Source: Chytriomyces cf. hyalinus JEL632 (taxonomy: Eukaryota > Chytridiomycota > Chytridiomycetes > Chytridiales > Chytriomycetaceae). From it: a stretch of 64,000 nucleotides of DNA. The notes under the pieces are model-generated. The model was not told where the DNA came from and ran no database searches. It worked only from the letters and a program-made list of their open reading frames with translations. Below, piece after piece: positions 53,701-62,457 of this stretch. The stretch lies in assembly GCA_025435555.1 (NCBI GenBank), contig JAIWWG010000064.1, forward strand, positions 151,436 through 215,435, read 5' to 3'. The number at the start of each line of letters is the position of its first letter. Within the stretch, counting starts at the first letter, position 1. Made by a program: the position numbers and the translations under genes.

Positions 53701-55415
53701 TTCACGAGGTCACACGCCATACAATTCAGTTCTTTGTCTTTCTCAGTGATAGTAGCTCCTCCTGACTCCAATCGAACCATCAGGTGTTCCAACGACTTGC
53801 CCTTTGGGTGTCCATACCGGTCGTGAATCAGTTGCTTCGTCATCGTTGGTTTACTGGTCTGTGCTGCATACAGTGCTCGGTGTCCTTTCCACGCTTCTAA
53901 CGCTTGTTGTTTCTCTTCAGGTGATGCTTTCATGATACTGCAGTAGTAGAGCTCGTCTTTGGCTGGATACAAACGCGTAAACTCTTCTCCCTTGTACTTA
54001 ATTGAATACGGCTGGTGAGGGTCTTTTTCTTTGTCTTTCATCGAAATACTGATGTTTGGCAGCTTGCCAAGCTTTCGTTGTGCAATCACAGGGTCGGTGT
54101 AGTCTGGCTGGAGGTACGAGTCTGGCATGGAGAGCAAGATGTACTTGCCAGTCTGTGGGTTTCCTAATCTGAACACCCCCAACCCTTTCTTCTCAGGTTT
54201 AACGATTCTACCATCGATTGCTTCAATGCCAACACCTTCAGTATCGACCAACGATTCCTCAACGAACCAATCACGTGTTGGGAAGCCCGTCGAAGTCGAA
54301 CCATTATCAAGTGGTGCCATGAAAACTTCATTTGGCTGGGCTACCACCTCGGCATAGGTTCGTGCCAACAGAGCTCGTCCCCAATTTGCTGTCTCCTTGG
54401 CCACCATTGCGCTACCGTTATCAGGTTTTGTGTTTTCGTTCTTGCATTGTTCAGCAAAGCACTTGGATCTCTCACAGATTGACTTGCAGGTCTTCGAAAT
54501 GTGGCCAAGCTTCCCACAGTGATGACAACGAACGTTCGACAGGTCTCTGTTGCTACTATCGTCAGATCGACTTGTTCTTGCACCGTTTCCAGTTCTTCTC
54601 TTGTCACTGGTTTGTTTGGAGTCGCGTTCCCATTTAGCCTTCAATCCTTTGGACTTGTTCTGACTCTTCTCTTCAGATTCATGCTCGTGCTTGTCACCCT
54701 TTCGAGTCAGCGTCGATTGGACCTTGCAGACGAAGTCTGGTTTACCGTCGAGTCGATTTGTGTTCACCAGTCGTACTTCTTTCAAGAAGTTTGCTAACGT
54801 TTTTCCAGGTGGTACAGGGTCCCAGGCCGACTTGAACATCAGCCAGATACCATTTTCGAGACCTTTGACCAAATCACGAATCTGGGCCTTCTCATCGAGT
54901 TCTGGACTACCAGCCATCCTTGCTGCTGCGTTGTAGAACCCAATCTTGTCTTGCTTAATGCGTAAGTAGTCTTCCAGCTTGGAAGTCCACCCTGTCTCTT
55001 CATTCGTTTGCTTGTAGGACTTCATCTGAACTAACAGATTGTCCAGGTCTTCACCACCAACGACAGCTAGAATGGCACGACGGATAGCCTTGTACATTTC
55101 GTGAGCCGTACCGACTCCAGCACCGGTAGTGACATGGTACAGTGTTTCATCGACTCGACCAAGTAGGATCCTTCTGACCTTTCGATCCTTGACCTCCCAG
55201 GACTTGATTATCTCAGCAGTGGAACCTGAGGCAGGTTTGGCCATTGTACCATCGAGGATAAGTATCATATCGTCGCCATCCTCTTCATCATCCATAATCT
55301 TGTAACGTAGCTTGTAGTCCCACTTAGCCAAGTGGTTGTAGTTGTTGAGACCAATGGTAGTGTCACGCTCTTCCAGAAGCTTCTTAAGGTAACCGTTGGT
55401 GTCTTTGTTTGCCAT
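50679..55415 (-). CDS. Copia Gag-Pol polyprotein, intact
   Basis: The frame opens at the ATG at 55415 (IEMANKD context; an upstream TTG extends it by 14 codons without need) and runs 1578 residues. Order: Gag; zinc knuckle CHHCGKLGHISKTC; protease-like LDNGSTSTGF; pre-integrase HHCC region (HDRYGHPKG, LNCMACDL); integrase with WSHDLSG, WHTDNAKE and PDAENRMK as DD-E; reverse transcriptase with FDVSKAFPEARREPG and AIHVDDGLV (a His in place of the usual Tyr before VDD); RNase H with YCDASFANENARRSRTGG, ALSTAESEYIA and VADIMTKAL. The absence of any stop or frameshift over 4.7 kb supports recent activity. Gag and Pol are in a single frame, so the Gag:Pol ratio must be set another way. Confidence 0.95.
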   Translation of the reverse strand: MANKDTNGYLKKLLEERDTTIGLNNYNHLAKWDYKLRYKIMDDEEDGDDMILILDGTMAKPASGSTAEIIKSWEVKDRKVRRILLGRVDETLYHVTTGAGVGTAHEMYKAIRRAILAVVGGEDLDNLLVQMKSYKQTNEETGWTSKLEDYLRIKQDKIGFYNAAARMAGSPELDEKAQIRDLVKGLENGIWLMFKSAWDPVPPGKTLANFLKEVRLVNTNRLDGKPDFVCKVQSTLTRKGDKHEHESEEKSQNKSKGLKAKWERDSKQTSDKRRTGNGARTSRSDDSSNRDLSNVRCHHCGKLGHISKTCKSICERSKCFAEQCKNENTKPDNGSAMVAKETANWGRALLARTYAEVVAQPNEVFMAPLDNGSTSTGFPTRDWFVEESLVDTEGVGIEAIDGRIVKPEKKGLGVFRLGNPQTGKYILLSMPDSYLQPDYTDPVIAQRKLGKLPNISISMKDKEKDPHQPYSIKYKGEEFTRLYPAKDELYYCSIMKASPEEKQQALEAWKGHRALYAAQTSKPTMTKQLIHDRYGHPKGKSLEHLMVRLESGGATITEKDKELNCMACDLVKAIPSPARRHDKSQRTDVLPGEKWSHDLSGMMAEPAIGFNGGRYRSIAVDYASGNGDIMIIKTKPQARVHMDLLQKRVDRYHGGPRFKEWHTDNAKETTGREQMAANDLTGIIGGKSPAYYHQGNPDAENRMKINERGALSLMVKGRVPKKFWGWAAVAQEYLYQFTPPVVDRMGFKEVVPKSPYELFYEQELPKLDFLRTLFCDVIFYVPPEWRKSFDPHGARGMFVGYDVVREAYVVYTERGKFFSTRHVKFFENQFTFGRKDATGTPTSDQEIRNWHAELETTFDALEDPVEYVNKLEAETYEIEPEDSEEESLLASDTQEIEVDDDLDVQALVEVLEMYARTDNEPRRPKRVHNQQSRVPPNVLPPRRQTVEPELRTVHPRDETPTSEASQEEEFFDPEDVPPPGMEYRVIRRGRVDTVELVPQRKTLEQEYAELGIGARTTRSSRINQTSLRDQARGLVAPQVSTNKKPSRDPRGTSEAMSGKYGDWQEAAKNEYYPLEDAGQIELVQKPAGVKVIPTKMVYETKSNGTKKARLCIRGDLMTEFGATSAAVVNKTTLFIFLTEAAVNDDNLLGFDVSKAFPEARREPGEEVYLQVPADYLNRKGIKVTLDMCFKCPVYLYGSPDAMFQWCKELTTFLEMQCGYLRSEKDPMQFVKTINGRCHQIAIHVDDGLVRGSKAAMNELKTKLGKRFHMKFEEEPTKFIGINIWRDRKKRQIAISQHDYIMDMIERFGPVPANRRFNVPVSPEFEHEPSETDEPQELKAYQELVGSLMHTTITRKDILYATSLAATYMSKPVKKHFDMAKGILYYLAETADYALVLGRFSDSISEDYCDASFANENARRSRTGGVLLHYGSVVAAISKVQKLTALSTAESEYIACNEVAVARMFIRQYLESIGQPLTIPTTMNMDNTAAISMTKATASFNRTKHIAIRYHSTRDFIESGHITIRYVPTDLQVADIMTKALGKHKFEQFRAMMNYQAGFHTSRRSVKDSTHMKLLKVSF
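50725..50733 (-). other. Polypurine tract of the Copia element
   Basis: GAGGAGGAG on the minus strand lies directly against the TG of the 3' LTR. Confidence 0.75.
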
Positions 55416-55457
55416 TTCGATGTTGATCAATTCGTATCTCAGACTCGTAGCTATCAA

Positions 55458-55482
55458 TCACGCGAGAGTCAGACTCTTAATC
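55458..55482 (-). other. Copia primer binding site resembling a tRNA anticodon arm
   Basis: Directly after the 5' LTR the minus strand reads GATTAAGAGTCTGACTCTC. Its complement contains CAGACTCTTAATC, which looks like the anticodon arm of tRNA-Lys(CTT) and not a tRNA 3' end. Priming by a half-tRNA is known for Copia elements. Confidence 0.5.
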
Positions 55483-55748
55483 TGGTAAGTTTTCGTAGTA
55501 ACTTGTGATATCAAATCTGCACACGTTACTGGTTAAAGCCGGTCATTTATTGAAGAGGAAAAGGTATCATACCTGCACACGTTACTGGTTAAAGCCGGTA
55601 ACGTATGCACCCAAAAACCTCTTGCTTATATAGTGCAATAAAGCAATAAAAGAAACTTCGAGAAAAAACATTTGAAATAATTGGAAAAATTGCCAAGTGC
55701 ACTCAAAATGAAACCTTCAACAGTTTCATGTGAGTTGAATCCTTCACA
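55483..55748 (-). repeat. 5' LTR of the Copia element
   Basis: 266 bp, identical to 50459-50724. It holds TATATAG near 55630, AATAAAG and AATAAAAG. Confidence 0.97.
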
Positions 55749-55753
55749 GCCTT

Positions 55754-57137
55754 TGATCCTCCATTGTTTCAGAAAGAAGGGCATATCTTCGTTGGAGGTT
55801 GTCACGCTCCTCCCTCGAATGTCCGTCGCATACAATTCATTTGATCTGGGAGAGGCTGTTGCGGAATTCTGAGCTGGATGAGGCACTTTCACCATGGGCA
55901 TTGACTGTGTCCGTAGTCGTTCCCCCAGAGAGATTATTCAGTGCCTCGTCAAAGGGAACACGTACCAGTTCCACCCTTGAGAAATGCTCTCTCTGAAGCA
56001 CTCTCTGCCAGGAGCTGAAGAATTCGTTTCGTGAAACCATGTTGCCTTTCAGGCAACGGTTCCGGCAGAGAGTTCCAGTGGACTCATTATTAATTTGTGG
56101 GAGCACTTCTCTCAGTGTCCGCAATTTCTGTGCCTGGCCAGCAAGAGTCAACATAACCCGAATGCTGACGTGCCAAGGCGTTGGTTGCACGCACGATCCC
56201 TGTACAATCTTTGGATAGTTTTGTCAGCAGCCATATGGAATGGGCATGCTTCCAGGCGCTCATGGCAGTAGTAAGGATATTGACAGACAATCCACCCTTG
56301 GTAACAAGAAGGCAGTACTTGACTGCATTCATGTCGGACAAAAGGAAGGCTTGAATGCTTCCATTGCATGGACCCTGTATTCGCTTGCACACCAAACAGT
56401 TCGTCAATGAGCGTGGATTTTCCTCCCTGGATGGAAGATGCGTAAGCTGATGTGCTGAAAGAAAGAATAAGAGGGTTGAATTTACCTTTTGGTCACCCAG
56501 AACACTGACTATGTAGAAACTTTTGCAGATGTGCTTTTCCATTGCCCTCGTAAACTCTTCCAACTGGAGATCATTCTTGTACGTATGCTGCTCCACCACC
56601 GACTTTGATTGGCCCCAAACTCCCCTGCAACCCATCAACTGCTCTTTGCAAAGCTGCAAGCACAAGTTCGAAACTTTCGACTCTCCTCATAAGATCCTGC
56701 GCACACAATTTAATGGGTTCCAGATTTGCAAGGCAAGATCCAAGCACCTCCCTTGCTAGATTCATTGTACTACGAAGCTCTTGCAGTTGTTCCTCTGCTG
56801 CTGCAGGAATCCGATCAAACAATTGAATTATTTGTGATGGCGGTGGTTCTTTAATCGTGTTTGCTTGCTGGGGTACTGGCAGCTTTAGAATTTCATTTGC
56901 CCATAGCCTCCAAGTGATTAAGCCAGCTTGATATTGTGACCCATGCTGTTCACGCAACCGGGCAATGATTTCAGTGTGGAGAACTTTGGCAGGAGCACCA
57001 GCACGATTGGTGATTGTTGGTTGCAGGACTGTCTTGTCGTACTGCTGGAAATGAGCTGTTGTTCGTATTGCATCACCATGCTTCAACATCAGCAATGTAA
57101 CTGGAGTCAGGGACTTAGACCAGTTGGTAAGAATCAT
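55754..57137 (-). pseudogene. Large P-loop GTPase relic (GBP/VLIG/atlastin-like)
   Basis: An N-terminal helical part (57137 to about 56590) contains AKVLHTEIIARLREQHGSQY and a Leu-rich coiled-coil stretch (EEQLQELRSTMNLAREVLGS). After a frame change comes SFYIVSVLGDQK, and across a clean 59-bp intron (56427-56485) GGKSTLIDELFGVQANTG. The joined P-loop GDQKGGKST with a preceding hydrophobic strand and a following LIDELFG is the pattern of large GTPases of the GBP/atlastin/VLIG type. Further frames continue with CLLVTKGGLSVN, where a DTEGL-type motif would stand, then AMSAWKHAHSIWLLTKLSKD. The rest (LRTLREVLPQINNESTGTLC to FFLKQWRIKG) runs up to the Copia target site. At least two frameshifts. 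It is probably one gene with the Cys-rich part beyond the Copia element. Confidence 0.5.
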
Positions 57138-57346
57138 ATTGCTGATGTTGGAATCCCCGGCTATGGGGCACTGTCAGTTCTGGATCTTTCTGGAGCAAAT
57201 TATTTTTTGTCTGTTCGACTGTGCCACAATGATTTCATTTTTCACGAGTATAAAAGGACGTGTATTCAACAATAAACAATACTCTTTCCACACATATCTC
57301 AATAGCTGAGAGTTGAGAAACCAGGCTTGGCCCCGAATCAGATTGA

Positions 57347-58092
57347 ACATCGGGAATCAAAACAGCAAATCCCAGTCCAGAATTCGCATTGATAAATAGC
57401 GGCAGATGCGCCCGCTGCCGTCTTCGAATGGATGAATGTCCACAAAGTGAAACTGGCCAAAGGAAGAGACAGCAAACACAAGACAAGTCCAGACTGACAT
57501 GCGCATTGCTTGGTGGAAGCGGTCAAGTGCGTGAAGTCGGCCGAATAAGAATCGTGTGAAAATGGAGTCTTTTATTGGTGTTCCTCTTCCTTCAGTTGCT
57601 CGTAACATTGGGCCAAAACATCTCGCTTCAAGACATATGCACTCCCAATTGGATTGCCATTGGTTTCCACTTTTTGGGCGATACAGTCCAAGACCAAATC
57701 TACAGCGACGACATCACCAGTTGCAAGAGTGAATGCAGATTCGTCAGGATCACGGACAGAGATGAGGGACGTTGGTTTTGGCATGTACTTCTGAAACTTG
57801 GTCACGTGGCAGCCTTTGATCTCAATGTCTCGCTCTTGATCGACTGGATCATAAAACTACACCTACAGCTTAAATCAGTCGCAGATGTAAATACCTTGTT
57901 CAATGAATCCGTCGATTGAGGCCAGACATCAACTTCCGATTGCCAGCACACAACATCTCTTCCAGCAACAACTCGCACAACACCTTCAAGAGTCATCAGA
58001 TCGAACGAGTTGCTCACAGGGGGGTGACATTTCTGTGGAGCATTTTTGAACCAATAAAGAAGAACACGAGCACCGACAGCTACTTCTGCCAA
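57347..58092 (-). pseudogene. Fic-domain protein relic
   Basis: The last frame (57608-57357) carries FVDIHPFEDGSGRICRYLSM, the Fic active-site loop HPFx(D/E)GNGRxxR with Ser in place of Asn. Upstream frames (57805-57572 with YVLKRDVLAQCYEQLKEEE, and 58092-57802) belong to the same direction but are joined only by frame changes or unrecognised introns. Fic proteins transfer AMP or other groups from nucleotides to target proteins; the catalytic His and both Arg are kept. The protein stops soon after the motif (RILDWDLLF), shorter than usual for a Fic fold, so a broken copy is likely. Confidence 0.6.
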
Positions 58093-58487
58093 CTTGATGG
58101 CTCTTCACATCATTTCTTCATCTCCTATCGCGTCAACTCCGAAGGCAGAATTGCAGAGAATCTGAAGCCAGCTTTGGAGAAGGCCGGACTGCGTTGTATG
58201 GGAGAACGTATCGGAGTCTTTCGCGACCGTGACTGCCTCACGCAGAGCAAACAGTATGAATCCGAGTTTCTTAGTGCACTGCATCAAAGTCGAGTTGTCA
58301 TTGTCTTGCTCAGCAAGGCGTCCTTGGATATCATGATCAAAAAAGTTCACGAGGAAGTGAGTCCGCCCCGTATTTCGACAATACTAACCTTTGGTGAACG
58401 CAGGAGAACGATTCTTGTCTTTCTGAGATCATTTACGCCCTTGATCTCAACATCCGGAGGCAGTTTCGATTGTTAGGTGAAATCTGA
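58080..58487 (+). pseudogene. TIR-domain fragment
   Basis: After an acceptor-like CGACAG the frame reads DGSSHHFFISYRVNSEGRIA, LKPALEKAGLRCMGERIGVF, RDRDCLTQSKQYESEFLSAL and HQSRVVIVLLSKASLD. Across a 47-bp intron (58357-58403, with a CTAAC branch site) it continues END SCLSEIIYALDLN up to TGA at 58485. The FISYR start, the F-x-D-x-D-C-L step, the Glu-containing helix ESEFLSAL and the SRVVIVLLSK strand follow TIR order. The Glu in that helix could be the NADase residue. No start codon or partner domain is visible upstream; it overlaps the 5' part of the Fic relic on the other strand. It continues in the same frame into a MATE segment after one stop codon. Confidence 0.6.
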
Positions 58488-58490
58488 AAG

Positions 58491-59082
58491 CTGGTTCCGT
58501 TTATTCTATCCGAGTCCATCAAGCGATTGCTCATGTCGCAAAGGATCATGACTGCGCAAATGTTTGTCATCGGGCTCGTTGCGCCGCTCAACTGCCTGCT
58601 TCTCTACATCTTTGTCGTTTCTGAATATCGAATTGGGGAAGATGGAATCGGGGCACCCATTTGCTCAACAATTGGTCACACTGTAATTGCGATATCTCTG
58701 TGTCTATACACGCGGTATGTCCAAGGCGGTGATTCCTTTGCTGGATGGGAGTGGGACCAAGTCCTTCACATTAAAAAGCTCAAACTTGTCGCGAGCTTTG
58801 GATTTTCCGGGGTCCTTATGACTTGTTCTGAATGGTACATGTGGTTAAATATTTTCCGGGCGATCTTGTTCGAGAGACCATCTGACTTTGTTTTTCCCAT
58901 TTAGGTGGGCCTGGGAAGTTCTCGCGCTTGCTGCCGGATTAATCAGTCCCACTTATCTCGCAGCACAAACTGTGGTTCTGAACTGCGCATCCATCACATA
59001 TACGATTCCACTCGGGTTTGCAATTGCTTGCAGCACTCGCATCGGCAACGCGCTTGTATCAGTAAACTATCGATTGTCTTGA
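58491..59082 (+). pseudogene. MATE-family transporter fragment
   Basis: The frame starts LVPFILSESIKRLLMSQRIM and passes through hydrophobic helices (FVIGLVAPLNCLLLYIFVV and others). Over an intron (58843-58904) it joins EWYM to WAWEVLALAAGLISPTYLAA, then TVVLNCASITYTIPLGFAIA and STRIGNALV. The Glu-Trp-x-x-x-x-Glu-x-L-x-x-x-x-G block and the ST-R-x-GN block are characteristic of fungal and plant MATE efflux proteins. Only the middle third of a MATE protein (about 180 of 450-500 residues) is present, so it cannot be functional. Confidence 0.7.
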
Positions 59083-59350
59083 CCAGATCACTCTCTGCTG
59101 ACAAATACCGCATTCAATAAATACCAGACATCCCTGTCAAAACAAACAAAAAGTTTGTCACTTCCATGAAAGATACAACATTAGCTGCATTCAAAGGCTT
59201 TGCCTCACAGGAATAAATGTTTATTCAGACTCAAGCACAAATAATACAAGAAGTTGCAGGGATTAAATGAAACAAAATAACAGCACACCATCATAATAAA
59301 ATGGAAACAAGGCGACATGTGCGTCACTCTACTCTCTGCCAGGGGATTCA
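59083..59350. other. No gene seen
   Basis: AT-rich spacer between the MATE fragment (+) and the 3' end of the repeat-containing gene (-). Confidence 0.5.
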
Positions 59351-62245
59351 CTAGCATCCATAGCAGCCAACTTTTGCTACAGAGTACGGTGGCGGCGGGT
59401 TTGCTGCTGTAGTCTGCAAATATTCAGAAGAAACTCCTTTCGTCTCTGCAAGGCCAGCAAAGAAAGCTTTAGCCAACTCGAAAACACTGCCAGCGTTGGC
59501 ACCCCGCCACGTGTGAAGTGGATTTCCTTCTGATGCACTCGTTTCAATGGCCTGTACGGGGGGGTTGACTTGCCCTGTTGGAATATCAAGGCCTTCCACA
59601 AGTGGGTTTCCCGTTTTGGCAGTGTCGGACTCGGGATTGCATATGTTTTGACCTTCCGCGACGCCTTGCGTTGGGCTGTTGATCAGCAGAGCCTGTGTGG
59701 GTTCGCTTGTTGAGCTACTTGCAGTGGACAGCGGGACCTTCGCTGGAGTTTGCACATTTGCAGGAGAGTTCGTTTCAGTTTGCATGAGCAAACCCGATTT
59801 CACTTCACTTTGCGCGGAGAACTCTTTGGCCGAGCCCCAAGCAAGTTTCGCGTTTTCGTACTTCCAGGTCAGGTTTCCACCAGATGTTAACGAAGAACGC
59901 GTCATTTCGATGGTTTGCAGGAAACTGTCGAATTCCTCAATTGAAAACTGAACGGCTTCCGCAAGTGGATTCTTTTCCTTGACCACTATGAGGTACCTTT
60001 CTGGTCGTCTGACAGTGTACAGAGTCACACCCTTCATCGGGTCGTTGTGGTTGATCAGCAAAACGCATGCGGGCTTGTTTGTCGAGCTACTTGCAATGGA
60101 CGGCGGGGCCTCCGCTGGAATCTGCTTTACGCGAGTGTGCAATTTCGTTTCACTTTTCTCAGAGAACTCTTTAGCCGCGCCCCAAGCAAGTTTAGCATCT
60201 TTGTCCTTCCAGTTCGGGTTTCCACCAGATGTTAACGAAGACCGGGTGCTATTTTCGATGGTTTGCAAGAATATGTCAACGTCCTCTGCTGAAAACTCAA
60301 CACCCTCCGCAAGTGCGTTCTTTTCCTTGACCGTTTCGAGATTACTTTCTGGTCGTCCGACTGTGTACGGCGTGACTCCAATCGCGTTGTTGTGATTGAT
60401 CAACAGAGAGCGTGTGGGTTTGCTTGTTGAGCCACTTGAAGTCGCTGACGGCATTATGATTGCCGCTCTCTGCGGAGTTGCAACAGTATGAGAAACCGCA
60501 TCTCTCAGAGACACTTGTGATATCTCCTGTGCCAGGTTGTCGACTTCGGTCAGCGCAGGTGCCACATCGTTGTTCACAGACAGTTGAGCCAGTTGCTGGA
60601 CAAGGCTGTCCACTTGAGACGGATCCGGTTGCTCAGTTTCGACATCAGCTTCAAACTTAGGCGTCATATCAAGTTTATCTGTCAAGGAACATCGCACATG
60701 TTAGAATATGTATCAAACTAAGAGTTCTCGGCAGTACCTTCAGAGACCTCGCTTGTTGCAACATTCTTTCCGTTTCTGGGCAATTCTACGGGACTGGCAG
60801 GGCTGTCTATTGGCTGTGAGGGCTGTTCAGGGGTTTCGTACGTGTTGTCACTTTGTGTCTCGTCGAGGGTTGGATCAATTTTTACGATCGTCAAGTCGCT
60901 TGCTTCTGAAGCAATACATGAGGTTATTATAGCGGCGCACAATTTCGATCAAATAAATCTCACCGTTGCCTCCTGAAAGCGACAATCCAAACGTGAAATT
61001 TGAACCGCTGAAAGCGCTGCGTGAATTAGATCCACCGAATCCCGAGTTCTGACTTGATGGTGACTGGGACTGGGACTGGCCGTAGGATTCGGAGGAGGAT
61101 TGGCTTGGTTCTCCTCCTCCATTTTCCCCATCATTTCCTCCCCCCATTATAGTGTTTGTTTGGCTGATTCACTTTCAGACACTCGCACCGTGAGGAACGG
61201 TCCTCAGGCACGGGGATTTTGCGGGGAAAAAGTTTACCGTTCGAAATTTCCGTCTCATTTACACCACCGCACGCGAGGCACGCATGGGCCAATCTCAATA
61301 CTGTGCCGAAAACCTTTCGGTACCTGCTTGCTTGACAAATATTCCTGAACATGCTGTCAGCATCAGCTTTGGGCAAGCGGCCCATTTCATACACCATATC
61401 GATAGCCGCATGAAGGAGGCGTGCCATATTTTCGCATGTCATTTCTTCGCAAGGTTCCTGACCAAAGAATGGTGAGCACAGGTATTCACGTTTGCAACCA
61501 GTTTACCCTACCTTATTTGGATCTTTTTTCGGTTCCGTTGGTTCCGCTGGTCCCGAAATCGCAGTTTCTGTGTCCTCTGGATTAGGCATGTAACACCAAC
61601 AATAAAGAGAGATTTTTTCTCACTTGCTTGTACTGAAATCCACGCAGCAAGGTCACCTTTTGGCAAAGGGGGGCAATGTGCCCTGTCCAAACGATTGAAT
61701 GAGTCTGCTCGAGTCTGCTCGAAAGATGATCGGGTCTTTCCAGTGATTCGGTCTGCAAAGGCGGGTGTACTTAATTCGGATACGCCAATGGACATTGTGT
61801 GTCTGTTTGGTGGCGGTGGTTGCGAGTTGCTGGTGGCGGATGGAAATTCGTCCCAAGCATTAATCGGTCTTTTTTTCACGTTTGCGGTTTCCACTTGTTC
61901 GTCTGGCCCTTGTTGCATCCAGTCTGCGTTCAAACCATTCCACCAATCAGTGGCTGGAGGGGAAGGGAAGAGGGTCGCTGCTCCCAGATTGGGCGTAACG
62001 TCGTACGGGAATCCTTCAGGGGCACTGTAAGGCATGCCAGCAACCATCAGTTCCCAAAACAGGGTAGAAACCATTGGGTCCCCTCCTTGAGGCAGTTGAG
62101 ATTTGCTAAGGGTTCCGGGTGCATCCATTGATCCTTGCTGCAGCATCCAGCGATCGTAGAACAGGAGACCTTCAAAGTTGTCGTCATGTGTGCTTGATAC
62201 GCCGTTCAGCAGTGCCATTGGATCCTCCGTTGGATCGGTTCTCAT
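59351..62245 (-). CDS. Multi-exon protein with a threefold internal repeat, function unknown
   Basis: Exons on the minus strand run from the ATG at 62245 (MRTDPTEDPMALLNGVSSTH). They include PTEPKKDPNK-EPCEEMTCENM and LLHAAIDMVYEMGRLPKADA (about 61470-61340), a Gly/Ser/Gln-rich exon (about 61165-60962), EASDLTIVKIDPTLDETQSD (about 60905-60738) and a long last exon from about 60680. The last exon holds three copies of a module of about 100-115 residues: LLINHN...VTPYTVGRPES...VKEKNALAEGVEFSAEDVD...FLQTIE...SSLTSGGNPNWK...AKLAWGAAKEFS. The first two copies are close; the third keeps only the frame of the motif. The model could be two genes, since an ATG at 61147 could start the downstream half. 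No membrane helix, signal or known domain. Confidence 0.5.
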
Positions 62246-62274
62246 CGGTCGATTCCCTTGCAGGTAGTCAGGTA

Positions 62275-62455
62275 TGGCCGGACTGGGTCTTTGATTTCGA
62301 CTTGGATCGCGCCAGCGATGGTGTCCAGGTTGTTGTCCATGTTGACGATGGATTCCTTGCGCAGTTTCTTGCGAGCATTGTCAGGCAGCGCTTGTTTTGC
62401 CTTTGGAGGGGACCGGAAGGGGACTTCGGCTGGGGGTGGACAAGCCAGTGGTTGC
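62275..62455 (-). pseudogene. Coding-like block between a LINE end and the repeat gene
   Basis: Just after the LINE stop the minus strand has an acceptor-like TTTTGACAG and then a clean frame (LPDNARKKLRKESIVNMDNN, LDTIAGAIQVEIKDPVRPYL) ending in a stop. It reads like a genuine exon whose upstream part was displaced by the LINE, but other frames here are also open, so this is weak. Confidence 0.25.
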
Positions 62456-62457
62456 TG

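Larger units (their letters stand above)
50459..55748 (-). mobile_element. Full-length, apparently young Ty1/Copia retrotransposon
   Basis: A 5290-bp element with two LTRs of 266 bp that are identical by direct reading, both with TG...CA ends on the minus strand. A 5-bp target duplication GCCTT flanks it at 50454-50458 and 55749-55753. One uninterrupted Gag-Pol frame runs through the interior with integrase before reverse transcriptase, the Copia order. A purine tract and a primer site adjoin the LTRs. Identical LTRs mean that too little time has passed for a visible mutation, so this is a candidate active element, unlike every other transposon in the window. Confidence 0.97.
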
